Shown: positions 34,002-45,735, counted from the stretch's first letter. The stretch is 64,000 nucleotides of DNA from Megamerina dolium (GCA_963854835.1 OY978525.1:32697253-32761252), one strand, 5' to 3'. Made by a program: numbers and translations. Notes: generated by a model from the letters alone, not told the origin.

Positions 34002-35148
34002 TAGTAAAAGTAATTGAAGGTTTTATTTAGCATAGTTTGAATGATCCGATTTAGGTCAAATATGCACCGTTTTGTTCGATAACTTGTTGCCATTTTGAAG
34101 GTAATTTCATAATGCCACTCTCATTGAAACCCTCGTCCCTATTGGCAAAAAACTGGGACAGTCGATTTTCACAAGCTTCTCTTGAGACGAACTTGTCACC
34201 AGTAAAATCATTCACCATAGACAGGAACAAGTAGTAATCATTTGGCGCCAGGTCCGGACTATAAGGTGGTTGCAAAAGAGCCTCCCAAGCAAATTCCCGG
34301 AGCTTCGGCTGAGTCACTGTCGATGTGTGTCTCTTGGCGTTGCCCTGATGGAACACAATTCCTCTCCTCTTCCTCTGGGCGAATGCTTCCTTCAGACGGT
34401 CCAATTGTTGATAGTACAGGTCCGAATTAAGACTTTGCCCATAGGGGAGAATCTCATAGTAGATGATTCCCTGCCAATTCCACCAAACACATAGCAAAAC
34501 CTTCTTGATCGTCAATCCTGGCTTGGCCACCGTTTGCGCCGGTTCACCGCCATTCGACCACGACCGTTTTCACTTGACGTTGTCGTAAGTGACCCACTCT
34601 TCATCACCAGTAACCATCCGTGTGGCACCCATACATCGAGTTTCTTTTTTTATACGGTCTTATTTAAATGGTTCCAAAAGGTTTTTTGTGCAATGTTTAG
34701 CTCCTGGGCAATAGAAACAGTGCTTACATGACGGTCAGACTCGACGATTTCCATTATTTTATCGATATTTTCGACAATTGGCCTTCCAGAGCGTGGTGCA
34801 TCTTTGACATCAAAATTACCGGAACGGAATCGACGCAACCAAATTGCACGTGATTGGCTGTTACAGTATCAGAACCATAAACACTATTCACATTTTCAGC
34901 CATCTGGCTGCGTTTTCGCCTTTATCGAAGAAAACTGTAAAATATGGCGTATTTTCTCTTTAGTGGTGTCCATTTTTGACGCGTGTTCAAACAATACTGA
35001 GTCAAGCAATCACAAAATTTCCTGAAAAGTTTATTTAGTACGAAATCCTATCTTTCTAACGCCATCTAGCGTAACTCGATCGCACTTATAGAACGCGAGA
35101 TACAGATTGCTAAAGCCATCTATTGGAAAAATTGATTTCTTTTTACTA
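34002..35148 (-). mobile_element. Mariner transposon (mellifera-like), inactive by a point mutation
   Basis: About 1.15 kb on the minus strand. Degenerate ends TAGTAAAAGTAATTGAAGG and the complement TAGTAAAAAGAAATCAATTT face each other. The transposase is largely readable. The N-terminal HTH part is at about 34650-34840 with GNFDVKDAPRSGRP. The first catalytic Asp is intact in VTGDEEWVTYDN near 34600. The open C-terminal half is at 34051-34530. Exact ends are approximate. Confidence 0.8.
34051..34838 (-). pseudogene. Mariner transposase with second catalytic Asp changed to Gly
   Basis: The C-terminal 159 codons (34051-34530) are open: LLCVWWNWQGIIYYE, then FHQGNAKRHTS at residues 60-70 where relatives have HQDNA, then PPYSPDLAPNDYYLF with the third Asp at residue 98. 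The spacing from G63 to D98 is exactly 34 residues, the D34D spacing of mariner. The N-terminal part (34650-34838) is in another frame, joined by stops around 34540-34650. The Asp-to-Gly change alone would abolish catalysis. The remainder is well conserved, so the copy is not very old. Confidence 0.85.
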
Positions 35149-36845
35149 CACCAATTAAGAGATAAGACTAGTATCTAAAGAGCATTTATAAAGAAAATTA
35201 AAGGCGTGTGGATCTTTTGATCAGCGGAGAAAATATATTTTCAGAAGCAGTTCTGAAGTCTGTCCGAAATCCTAGTACCGCCCACATTTTGGAGGCAGCT
35301 CGGATGACTGCTACTTTTTGAAATGATTTTTCTAAGCCAAGCTGCTTCAAAGAACTCTCTATGGATTCACAGTAGAGCTCCTTTTGGCTTTTGCTGTACT
35401 TTTTGTAATATTGTACTGCATTCGCTTAGGAAAATTTTGTAGATTTCCCAGTCTATAACTGCTCTAGTAGTTTTAGCTCTATTAAACGACCTACGACAAA
35501 TTTCAGTGCCTTTAGATCCTTTGACCCCTAAAGTGGTTTAGTAAAATTTTACGAAATATGATAAATATATCAGCTTAGATTAATTATTATCCCGGACACA
35601 CAGCCACACTTAGGCAGAGCTTGGTTAAGGTTCTTCAGGGCCTACAAGTTTAGGTATTTTGGTTTCATTTGTAGTTTCAGTCAACAGTTAAGTGAAATAA
35701 TTCAATTTTTTTAAGATTCTCTATCAAATAACGGTTTAGGTAATCACAATTCCAACAAAATGTTAATCTTGATATATAACTTAAATATTTAGTAGATGCT
35801 ATAGCACATTTCACAGTATAACAATTTATTATGAGTGCTCTCGCTAACACTGAATGAAAAGTTCTATCTTATGCTTTGCTACTTGTATTGCGAATATGCT
35901 CTGGTATCACTAGAGCGCCATTAGCGAACCCCTTTTTTCTTTGTTATGAAATTTTTGTGCTTCCACTAATGCCTTGGATTTTATTATATCCTTAACATGC
36001 TCACGCTTGCGAAGCTTTAATGTGTTGTTATGTGTTTAAAAAATAATTTTGCAGCTCGTTACTTTGTGATAAATGAGTTAAGAAAATTCAATTTCAAGTT
36101 CATCCAGCTTTTCTCTCGTTCAACTTGGCTTATAGACAATCATATATTAAGAATGTATGAGAATTTTGCAAATACTTAACAACGTATATTGAGCTAAGTA
36201 ACAAATCGTAAGGATGAATGTTGTAAGAATATTTTTCTTGTTTTTTTTTACATTAGCCTTATTAGGAGGCACACAACTACGTCGTTCGTATTATTAAGAA
36301 ATTACGCATATAACTGCCTACATAAAATATAATAGTAGAAGTAGTAACACAAAAAGACGGCGAAAAAAAACTAACACTCTACATATTCTTCTACTGTAAT
36401 AGTAATTTATTAGTTGCTGCATGTACAGCTCATCCATACATATATGTACAGTGTGTATTGTACGTATGTGTGTAGGTTACTATAAGAACATAAATACAAA
36501 TAACATATTAAAAGGATATTTACTACTTATAACAAATTATCCTTTCATCCTTTCATCCTTTCATTCTGATTTTTTCGTTGCTTCCTTTGATAATTTACTT
36601 ACGGGAAGCATACAAGTACTCGTACTGTATAACATACACATACGCCTATAATTTTTCTTAATTGTTGTGGCTAATTAAATGTTTGCATGTGGCAATTAAA
36701 ATAATGTGGCATCGTTATTATACGAGTAATGTTGGCGTGTTAATGAAATAGTCTCATATTTAATTTATTGATATGAGCCATTTGAATACTAATAATTTTT
36801 CATTAGAATTTATATGTTCATTCATTTATTTTATTTCTTACGTTA
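35149..36845. other. AT-rich stretch, no gene
   Basis: From 35210 to 35640 composition is somewhat more balanced but no domain is recognised in six frames. A (TCCTTTCA)n-like short repeat lies at 36540-36565. No gene called. Confidence 0.4.
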
Positions 36846-38700
36846 TTATATCCTGCATAATGCAATATGCATGGTATATTCATTTCGGTCAGATGTTTGT
36901 GTCCACTTGAAGGAATCTCCGGAGATATAGACATAGATATATATTTGTGATCAGCGTCGATTAAATTTTCAATTTAACGATGTCCGTCCGTCCGTCCGTG
37001 CGTCTGTCACCTGGCTGGTTCGCACGATAACTTGAGTAAATATTGAGCTATTTCGACGAAATTTGGCACAAGTAACCTATGATCCAAGGGTACGGAGGGG
37101 ATTGATATTGGGCATGATCGGTCAATAACCACGCCCATACCAAGCATTCAAAGCGACTAACCTCGGAATTTTCAAAATCTTTAACTTGCTATAACTCACA
37201 TAATATACCACTTGGGACAACAATATTTAGCACATAGAGTTATATTATACTACTATATAACCTCGCCAAAAGTGGGTGAGCCACGCCTACTTTCTAGCGT
37301 AGCTCCCATACAAAGTGTCTGTACTTATTTTAAATTGAAACTGCTGTAACTTCTACAATCTTCTGTTTAGAATAACCATAATTAACATTTAGATTAACAT
37401 GGCAGTGAGAAATAATATGGCAGAAAATCAGTATGCCACGCCCACTCCTTTTTAGGTCTGCCATACAAAGTTGCGGAAATTAAAAAAAATGTTACCGGTT
37501 ATAACTTGCAAACTATTCAGCGTAGGATAACGAGATTTAAGGTGTTGATTAGTATTGTACGAGCAATTAGGTTCACAGGAAATGGGCGCACCACGCCCAC
37601 TGTTTATCGTAGCCCCCATACAAATTTTAAATTGAAACAGCTGTAACTTCGGCAATCTTCTGTCTATAATAACCATAATTGACACTTAAATTAATATCGT
37701 AGTCGGAAATAATCTGGCAGAAAATCAGTATGCCACGCCCACTCCTTCATGGGTCTCCCATACAAAGTCGAGGGAATTAAAGTAAAATTTTAAGCTCCAT
37801 AACTTACAAACCATTTAGCCTAGGACAACGAGATTTAAGGTGTGGATTAGTATTGTACGAGCAATTAGGCTCACAGGAAATGGGCGCACCACGCCTACTG
37901 TTTATCGTAGCCCCCATACAAATTTTAAATTGAAACAGCTGTAACTTCGGCAATCTTCTGCCTAAAATAACCATAATTGACACTTAAATTAATATCGTAG
38001 TAGGAAATAATCTGGCAGAAAACAAGTATGCCACGCCCACTCCTTCATGGGTCTCCCATACAAAGTCGACTGAATTAAACTAAAATTTTAAGCTCCATAA
38101 CTTACAAACCATTTAGCCTAGGACAACGAGATTTAAGGTGTGGATTAGTATTGTACAAGCAATTAGGCTCACAGGAAATGGGCACACCACGCCCACTGTT
38201 TATCGTAGCCCCTGTACAAAATGAGTGAAATTCTTTTAAATTGAAATAGCTGTAACTTCTGCATACTTCTGTCTAGAACAATTATAATTAATACTTCAGC
38301 TAATATGGTAGTTGAAAATAATCTGACAAAAAATCAACATGCCACAACCACTTCTTAATGGGGCTTCCATACCAAATTTAGAAAATTAAAAAAAATTTAA
38401 ACGGCTATAACTTACGAACTATTCAGCGTAGGACAACCAAATTTAAGAAGTGGATTGATATTGAAAAATTAATTAGATATACAAGAAAGAGGTAAGTCAC
38501 GCCCACTTTTTATATAGCTTCTGTACAAAATCTCGGATTTATCTTAAACATTATTCCTCAAAAATTGGTGAGGTAGGCTGGTTCTTAATGTAGCTCCTAT
38601 ACAAAGTAGTGGAAGAAAAGGATGGATATACGAGCAAACTATTTATATACACCTCTACATATGCAGGGTATAATTTGGTCGGCCCCAGCCGACTGTAAGG
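36846..38700 (+). mobile_element. INE-1-like element, copy D, longest form
   Basis: Starts ATATCCTGCATAATGCAATA (one change from the family start) and ends ATGCAGGGTATAATTTGG plus the hairpin GTCGGC-CCCA-GCCGAC and TGTAAGG at 38670-38700. It is longer than copy A (1855 against 1303 bp), mainly because an internal ~297-bp unit is amplified in tandem. No coding capacity. Confidence 0.8.
37431..38320 (+). repeat. Internal tandem array, ~297-bp unit, about three copies
   Basis: The phrase GTATGCCACGCCCACTCCTT begins units at 37431, 37728 and 38026, a spacing of 297 and 298 bp. Each unit also carries GGATTAGTATTGTACGAGCA, AAATTGAAACAGCTGTAACTT and AACCATAATTGACACTTAAA. Units are highly similar, so amplification is recent relative to the element's spread. 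Confidence 0.85.
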
Positions 38701-39009
38701 CCATTTTTTATTATTCTTTTCAGATTTAAAATTGTAGCCAAAGTGTAGACAAATCTTAATATGAATAGATATTATACAGTATACTCGTATCAATGTTAAT
38801 ATCAGATAGATTGCCGCACGCTATCACTAAATAGTGAATGGAATGGACTTCAATAAGCCTTCACTTTGGATGAATTATTGATTCGGGAAACAATGCTTAC
38901 ATCAAAATGTTCATAAAAATTCGAAAATTGCATTTAAAGCCAATTTGATAATAATAAAAAAAACACACACATGGCAGCTCCGCTAAAGGGTGAAACTAAA
39001 TATTTATTG

Positions 39010-39700
39010 AAAAATGTTGCTGAGCGAAAATTAAGAAAAGTTAATCATACAGAATTTGAATCTGGGAAGATACGTATCGGTCTATCAAGCAGAAATGCTT
39101 GGTCTAATGCATGCGCTAGACCATTTACTGGATGGAAAGGAGCAAGGTAAGAAAATCTTGCTAGCACTCTATAACCAGGCGGTGGTCAGGCGACTGCAAC
39201 AACCTACGGTAGTAATGCGATTACTCTTATGTGGGTGAAGGGACACATTGGTATAGAACAGAATGAAGCTGCAGACGCCTTAGCTAGGCAAGGATCTGAA
39301 GCTGAATTTTATGGACCGGAACTAGTAGTTGGTCTTAGCAGCGGGATGGTGAAGGCAAAGGTCGAAGAGTGAATAAAGACACTCCATCTCATGAGATGGG
39401 AGAACTTATCCTCTCGTAGACAGGCAAAGGTTTCGCTGATGCTATCAAAGGGCAGTTAATCGGGGAGGGCTCTCAGTCTAGGATGATCGACTCTAAGCTG
39501 GTTGACTGCATTAATAATTGGGCATGGCAATTTCAGGTACCACCTCAGAATAGGCAGAGACAGCGGCGAACATAGTGTGCCAGTGTCCTGCATTGGCAAG
39601 CAGGAGGATGTCTACACTGGGTCGCCAATTTATTGATGAATTCATTCGAAATGTGGAACATATCCCACAAAGACATGCTTGAAATAACGCGTGATGTTAT
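39010..39700 (+). pseudogene. LINE 3' remnant: RNase H and zinc motif
   Basis: Plus-strand pieces: GRYVSVYQAEMLGLMHALDH (RNase H with the Glu of QAE), a frameshift near 39225, then WVKGHIGIEQNEAADALARQ and, further on, CQCPALASRRMSTLGRQF from the C-terminal Cys motif. This is the same domain order as at 15789-16880 but from a different, more diverged family. Several stops. Confidence 0.75.
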
Positions 39701-39714
39701 TACTCAGTGAGATT

Positions 39715-40325
39715 AGGCCCATTTCTGGCTCAATGGATATGTAAACAAGCAAAATTGCCGCATTTTGACGAAGAGCAACCTGAAGAGATTCAACAGCTGC
39801 CACTTCATCCAGAAAAAACAACGGTTTGGTGTGGTTTGTGGGCCGGTGGAATCATCGGTCTATGTTTCTTCAAAAATGATACCGGTGAGAACGTAACCGT
39901 CAATGGCGACCGTTATCGTGCCATAATATCCGACTATTTGATGCCTGAAATTGAAGCTCGTGATCTCGGCGACATTCGGTTTCAACAAGACGGCGCCACT
40001 TCCCACACATCGCATCAATAAATGGATTTATTGAGAGAACACTTCGGTAAGCAGATAAATTCACGTTTTGGGCCGGTCGATTGGCCACCAAGATCGTGTG
40101 ATATCACACCGTTAGACCTTTTCTTGTGTGGATATGTAAAGTATAAAGTTTATACGGACAAACACGCTTCGATTCAGGCTTTGGAGCAAAACATCACGCG
40201 TGTCATTCGCCAGTTACCAGTCGAAATGCTCGAACGAGTCATCGAAAATTGGACTCAACGAATGGACAATCTGAGACGTAGCCGCGGCCAACATTTGAAA
40301 GACATAATCTTCAAAAAATAAATGC
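39715..40325 (+). pseudogene. Tc1/mariner-superfamily transposase (DUF4817-DDE type), copy 2
   Basis: Two in-phase open parts, 39707-40021 and 40022-40321, are split by a single TAA at 40019-40021. The first has TVWCGLWAGGIIGLCFF, VTVNGDRYRAIISDY and RFQQDGATSHTS with the second catalytic Asp. The second has RFGPVDWPPRSCDITPLDLF, which carries the third catalytic acidic position, and the usual C-terminus RRSRGQHLKDIIFK. The N-terminal HTH and first Asp are missing. This is the best-preserved C-terminal half of the family in the window. Confidence 0.85.
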
Positions 40326-40475
40326 CAAAGAATGTTCTTTCAAATGATAATAAACATTCCCCATTCAATTTGAATTTTCTGTGTTTTTTTCTTTAAAAAA
40401 GAGGGGAACCTCGAAATGGATCACGCTATTTTGATAGGATTCTCAAATCCCATCAAAATAGTATCTCCAACATTA

Positions 40476-41293
40476 CGAGGGCGGACCCATAACTAGCCAT
40501 AAATTATTTTATTGAAAAGTGGCAACCTGATAAAACAGATATTTTAAGTTTCAAGGCGCCACGTTGTTTAGTATTTGTTTGGAGTTAACGAAAGTTAACG
40601 ACCTCAGTGAATTTATAAAGATGGAAAAAATTGGTCACCGTTTGTAATTCAATACTTTCATTTGAAAGGTCTCAGTCCAACGAATATTAGAGCCAAACTA
40701 GACTCTGGGGGAGTCTGCTCCTTTGTTTACGACCATAAAATATTGGGTGGCAGAGTTTAAACGAGGTCGTACGAGCTGTCAAGACGAACACTGTAGTGGT
40801 CACGCCAGAAACGGTTAAGAAAATCCACAAAATGGTATTGGATGAACGCCGGCTGAGCCGGTGAAGTGAGCTAGGTGAAATTACAGGCATTTCATTTTCG
40901 TATATTGACCGAAAATTTGAAGATGAAAAAGCTGTGTGCAAGATGGGTGCCGCGTTTGCTCACAATAGAACAAAAAATCAATGAGTTAAAGTCTAGTTGC
41001 TTCAGCACGTACCTTATTCGCCAGATTTAGCTCCTTCGAAATATTTTTTATTTCCAAATTTGAAAAAATGGCTTGGTGGTAGAAGATTTGCAAACAGTGA
41101 AGATGTGGAGTCTGCGGTAGAAGGCTATTTTAATGATATAGACAGTTCATACTATAAACAGGATATCGAAGCTATAGAATATCGCTGGGAAAAGTGTATA
41201 GAGCTAAAACGAGATTGTGTTGAGAAATAAAAAAAAAATTTCCCAAATTTGTTGTTTTGTTTGTTAGGTCGGATAGTTCTGGGACCGACCTCG
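40476..41293 (+). mobile_element. Internally deleted mariner, same family as 20173-21495
   Basis: An 818-bp element with ends CGAGGGCGGACCCATAACTA and the complement of CGAGGTCGGTCCCAGAACTA. TA lies on both sides (40474-40475 and 41294-41295). Its 5' region and first transposase codons match the copy at 20173 in inverted orientation. Most of the centre is gone and the frame resumes at VPYSPDLAPSKYFLFP, where the third catalytic Asp is Lys (codon 41039). The C-terminus ELKRDCVEK and stop are intact. Confidence 0.87.
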
Positions 41294-41850
41294 TATGTAC
41301 AAAATTTCTTATTTGTTCGATAAATAACTGCTGAAGACTGAAGGCTGAGATTACACATTTGAAAAATAACTCTAAGAAAATGGTTTAAGAAACAAAAAAT
41401 ATCAGATAATTTTAAAAATGCTGTCCTTACAGTAAAATTGTTTCTTAAATTTATTTTATTGGTTTTCCTACTCGTTGTATTATATTTGTACACTGACCTA
41501 CTGACATAGATACGTACTATGTTCGCTATATGTTCTCAAGTATTCTTGCAAAATATAAGCATAATATAACGTATGAGTTGACATTGTGTACATAGTACAT
41601 ATCATCAAATTTAATTTTTATCACTACGTAGTTTTTCTAAAATATTTGTTAATTATGCAGATATTGTATATTATACTCTGCATACATGGATAAGAATATT
41701 TTTTAAGAATAAGACTACAATTATAATAATGACTACAACGAAGACGATTGTTTTACAATCATAATTATAATAATAATCAAAACTAGTGCAAGGTGCATAA
41801 CTTTAGTATCATAGAAGCGAACACATTATCATCTAAAGCCTTACTACTAC

Positions 41851-42841
41851 AGGGTGATTTTTGGCAACACTGTTTCTGACAGCTCAGCTATTTTCGTGTA
41901 ACATATTAGTGTCAAACATGATCAGTTTGGTCTAACCATGGTTTAACCATGAATCGACCTAGAAACGAACAACGATTGCAGATTATTGTATTTTATTATC
42001 AAAATTTATGTTCGGTTAAGAAAGTCCATCGTGCACTTCTTCAATTTTATGGTCAGTTTGGGCGACCTTTTGAGGCGGCTATTCGGAATCTTGTGACTAA
42101 ATTTCGCGCCAAATTTACATTATTGGACATTAAACCACCAACACGCTTACGTAGAGTGCAGATAGAGAATAATATCGGAGCTGTATCCGCCCGTGTTGTT
42201 GATAACCGTGAATTATCGATTCGGTGCCGTTCGCAGCGATTAATCCTCTGTTATTCCACTTCGTGGAAAATTTTGCGAAAGGATTTGGGTGTAAAACCTT
42301 TTAAAGTAGAGCTGGTGCAAGAATTGAAGCCACAGGACCTACCAGAATGACTAAAGTTGAATGAAGATCCACTTTTTTATCAGAAAATTGTGTTCACCTC
42401 TTTTCTGGTTGAATGTGAACGATCAAAAGTGCCGTATTTGGTGTGAAGAGCAGCCAGAAGCATTGCAAGAACTGTAAATGCATCCCAAAAAATTCACTCT
42501 TTGGTGTGGATATTGGGCCGGCAGCAAAATTGGACCGTACTTTTTCACAGACGACAAAGGCAGGAAAGTTATTGTGAATGGCGAGCGCTACCGTGCGATG
42601 ATTACAAATTTTTTTGCCCAAAATAGAAGAGTTGGACTTGGCTGACATGACATGGCTGACGGCGCCACATGCCACACAGCATGCGAAACAATGGCCCAAA
42701 TGGCCCAACATTTATATGAAATCATCTTTAAACATTGAATTATATAGATCGTTCTATCGACTCTAATAAAGATTTCACACATCTTTCTAAATTTTTTGTG
42801 CTTTTTTATATTAAATCCGAAGACTCTTAAAAAATCACCCT
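41851..42841 (+). mobile_element. Internally deleted DUF4817-DDE type DNA transposon with intact ends
   Basis: About 990 bp, ends AGGGTGATTTTT and AAAAAATCACCCT inverted to each other, with TAC/TA-rich flanks on both sides. The coding region begins at 41949. Confidence 0.82.
41949..42740 (+). pseudogene. DUF4817-DDE type transposase, copy 3, broken
   Basis: Open from 41949 to 42350: the N-terminal DUF4817-like helix-turn-helix part with CSVKKVHRALLQFYGQFGRP and the second HTH with SYSTSWKILRKDLGV-like sequence (the actual residues are CYSTSWKILRKDLGV). Then, in shifting frames, FWLNVNDQKCRIWCEEQPE, LWCGYWAGSKIGPYFF, VNGERYRAMITNFF and DGATCHTA with the second catalytic Asp. Directly after this the sequence jumps to LYEIIFKH and a stop, so the part with the third acidic residue is deleted. 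It complements copy 2, which lacks the N-terminus. Confidence 0.82.
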
Positions 42842-43229
42842 ATACTACTACTAGCATAAGTATCATTTGCATTTGTTGCACATACTCCAAAAGATGAGAC
42901 ATTGCATTTCGATGATGTGGCGTTAATGACGACGACTGTGCTACAATAATAACCTCTGCAGCTATGATGAATGCAACGAACTTACTACGAGTAGGTACCA
43001 CGATGTACATATCTATGGAACGTACCTACATTTACTATATACGTAAAACTAATCTGAAATAGTGTAATGTAATGTTGAGTAGTTCAGTGTAACAAGTAAG
43101 TAAATAGTATGTAGTTGTATGTACTAGTTTACTTGTATTCTTTTTAGCTACTTGAGCTGAGACTTTTATAAGTGGGCGATGCTTGTTTGATTGACACATA
43201 CTATAAGTGCGAGTAAGTGTATGAGTAAG

Positions 43230-43390
43230 AGGATATAAGGTGTGAAGAAAATATTAATTTTTCGATCGCAGATTTTGAGAGATTTCGCAACTTTGTATGA
43301 TAGCTACAGTACAGAGTGGGCAGGCCATCTGATATTGTATTTTGAAATTATTTCGTATATTATTTATCATCTTCCTCTGAGTACTGTATT
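43230..43390 (-). mobile_element. INE-1-like element, copy E, left part
   Basis: Diverged sequence with GCAACTTTGTATGATAGCTACAGTACAGAGTGGGCAGG, collinear with the interior of copy F. It continues at 45330 on the other side of the LINE. Confidence 0.5.
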
Positions 43391-45298
43391 AAGAAATTTA
43401 CACGATGTAGACTCAACACTCGAAAAATTCAACCAGCTGCTCTCATTAGCTCTCAGCTCAGCCACCTGCACAAATGTATGCAAGCAATCAAACTATAGCC
43501 CATACACACCAGCTGATATTGAATTGCTAGTAAGACAGAAAAGAAGACTCCGAAGACAATGGCAAGAATTCAGATCACCGAATCTGAAAACACAGCTACA
43601 GCACTGCACTCGAAAGTTAAAGCAAGCCTTAAAAAATAAAAACAACAAAGAGTTAGAAGAGCACATAGCGAAATTATCACCTGGTGAAGCGTCAGACTAC
43701 TCTTTGTGGAAATCAGCAAAAAACTCAAATCGGCCAATTCTCACTGATTCCCCCATCCGTTTGAGTGACGGTAATTGGGCTAGAAGCAACTATGAGAACG
43801 CGAAGGTGAAGGTTCAAAGGTTCTCACTGATTCCCCCATCCGTTTGAGTGACGGTAATTGGGCTAGAAGCAACTGTGAGAAGGCGAAGGTGAAGAATTCA
43901 AAGCAATTTATAAAGATTTAAACCCAAAAAAATCACCTGGTCCAGATAAAATCACCGGTAAAATGATAAAAGAGCGTATTAAACACTATCCCAAATGCTG
44001 GAAAACTTCAAAAATTATTATGATAGCAAAACCAGGAAAAGACCCTACAAAAGTTGCATCGTACAGACCTATCAGCCTCCTGCCTCTACATTCTAAGGTA
44101 TTCGAAAAGCTACTTGTCATGAATATAACTCCATTTATTAATCTCAACCAACTGATTCCTCAACATCAGTTTGGATTTAGAAAACAGCGCGTCACAATAG
44201 AACAAGTCCACCGCATTGTAACTCTGATAAGGAACAGTTTTGAAGAAAAAAAGTATTGCTCAGCTGTCTTTCTTGATATCACTCAAGCTTTCGATAAAGT
44301 ATGGCACGATGGCCTTATTTACAAACTCAAACTATTACTGCCTGCAAATGTCTCCTCATTGCTTAGTAGCTACCTCACGAAAAGACAATTTCTCGTACAT
44401 CACAAGGATTACACAACAAATCCATTGGATATTCACGCTGGCGTTCCTCAAGGAAGCGTTTTGGGTCCCTTACTGTATCTCTTATACACTTCAGATATGC
44501 CCAACAATAACTATACATTCATATCGACCTTTGCTGATGATACGGCAATATTGTGCTCTCGCTCTAACCCCATAGAAGCTACTAAACTCCTGCAGACTCA
44601 TGTCGATTCTCTCGAAATCTGGCTAGCAAAATGGCGTATAAAAGTCAATGAATCAAAGAGCGTACATGTAACCTTCACGCTAAGGCTAGATACATGTCCC
44701 CCACTTAAAATTAATGGCCAATCAGTTCCACAATGTTCCTCAACAAAGTACTTGGGTATTCACCTCGACAGAAGGCTGACATGGAAAAATCACATAGAGG
44801 CAAAGAAAACTCAGATCAAACTTAAAATGAATCAGTTATGGTGGCTGTTACACAAAAGATCAAAGTTGAATCTTGAATACAAAGTGCTATTATACAAAGC
44901 AATCCTGAAACCAATCTGGACTTATGGTATTCAGTTTTGGGGCACCGCATCTCCCTCTAATATCGAAAAATTGCAGCGAATACAATCCAAGTGTCTGCGA
45001 ATTATTGTAAACGCGCCTTGGTATATGAGGAACGTTAACATCCATCGAGATTTAAATGTACCCACAATCATCCGAATCCCCTTGCTAGGCAATTGTTGCT
45101 GAGCACGGGGCATCGTCAATTAAAAAGAAAAGACACACTGAATATGCTGTGAAATTGCTATACCTCGCGACTCAACAAATTGTGATGGAATGTTGGGAAT
45201 ATCACATAATTTTAGTTAGTTTGTAAGATTTGATCACTTATTGTTAGTTTCTAAGTAATTTTAGAAAGATCCAATAAATAAAACTTGAAAAAAAAAAA
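43390..45298 (+). pseudogene. Jockey-clade LINE, 5'-truncated ORF2 with reverse transcriptase
   Basis: Starts mid-ORF (HDVDSTLEKFNQLLSLALSS), followed by a pre-RT linker rich in Lys/Arg. An 83-bp tandem duplication at 43738-43890 breaks the frame. RT continues at 43963-45102: KPGKDPTKVASYRPISLL, VFLDITQAFDKVWHDG, AGVPQGSVLGPLLY and the catalytic FADD (residues 190-193 of this part). Compared with related RTs, a segment before CWKTSKIIMI is deleted. Near the end ~53 bp are missing relative to the copy at 63502, which changes the C-terminus after DLNVPTI. The 3' end has AATAAA-like sequence and an A tail at 45288-45298. Jockey-clade placement is from motif style. Confidence 0.88.
43738..43890 (+). 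repeat. 83-bp tandem duplication inside the LINE
   Basis: The phrase TTCTCACTGATTCCCCCATC starts at 43738 and again at 43821, and about 70 following bases match with two or three differences. Because 83 is not a multiple of three, it shifts the LINE frame. Confidence 0.93.
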
Positions 45299-45329
45299 TT
45301 ATATATCTACGCGCCAAATATGATTTGCA

Positions 45330-45735
45330 CTGATGGAAAATGAAGTAAATTACGGCAGTTTAAAGTTCTTAAAAATCTATGACTTTGCAGCTACATCAAA
45401 TAGTAGACGTAACTCATCCTTTTCTTTGTGAGAGTACCAAAAATTGTTGTCCTAGATAGAATATTAAGTAAGCTATAGCGCAATATAATGTTTACAAATT
45501 CCGAGGTTATTTGATTTAAGGTACTATATGGGCGCGGGAATTACCCGATCTTGTCCATATTCAAGAGCTTCAATGCTCTTATACCAAGAGGGTAGGTCAT
45601 GCTAGATTTCATTTAAATATCTCAGTATTTGTTCAATTTATTGCACAAATCATTGATATTAATGGCAGATAGATGAACAGACGAACAAACTAAGGGCCGA
45701 AAAGACGACCGGAACTTTTTAAATCGATTATGGAG
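45330..45735 (-). mobile_element. INE-1-like element, copy E, right part
   Basis: Diverged but collinear with the head region of the family in reverse orientation: ATTGTTGTCCTAGATAGAAT, TTCCGAGGTTATTTGA, GGCGCGGGAATTACCCGATC, ATTCAAGAGCTTCAATGC and a degraded GACAGACG-like block. The start hairpin is not recognisable. It forms one older element with 43230-43390, split by the LINE. Confidence 0.55.
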
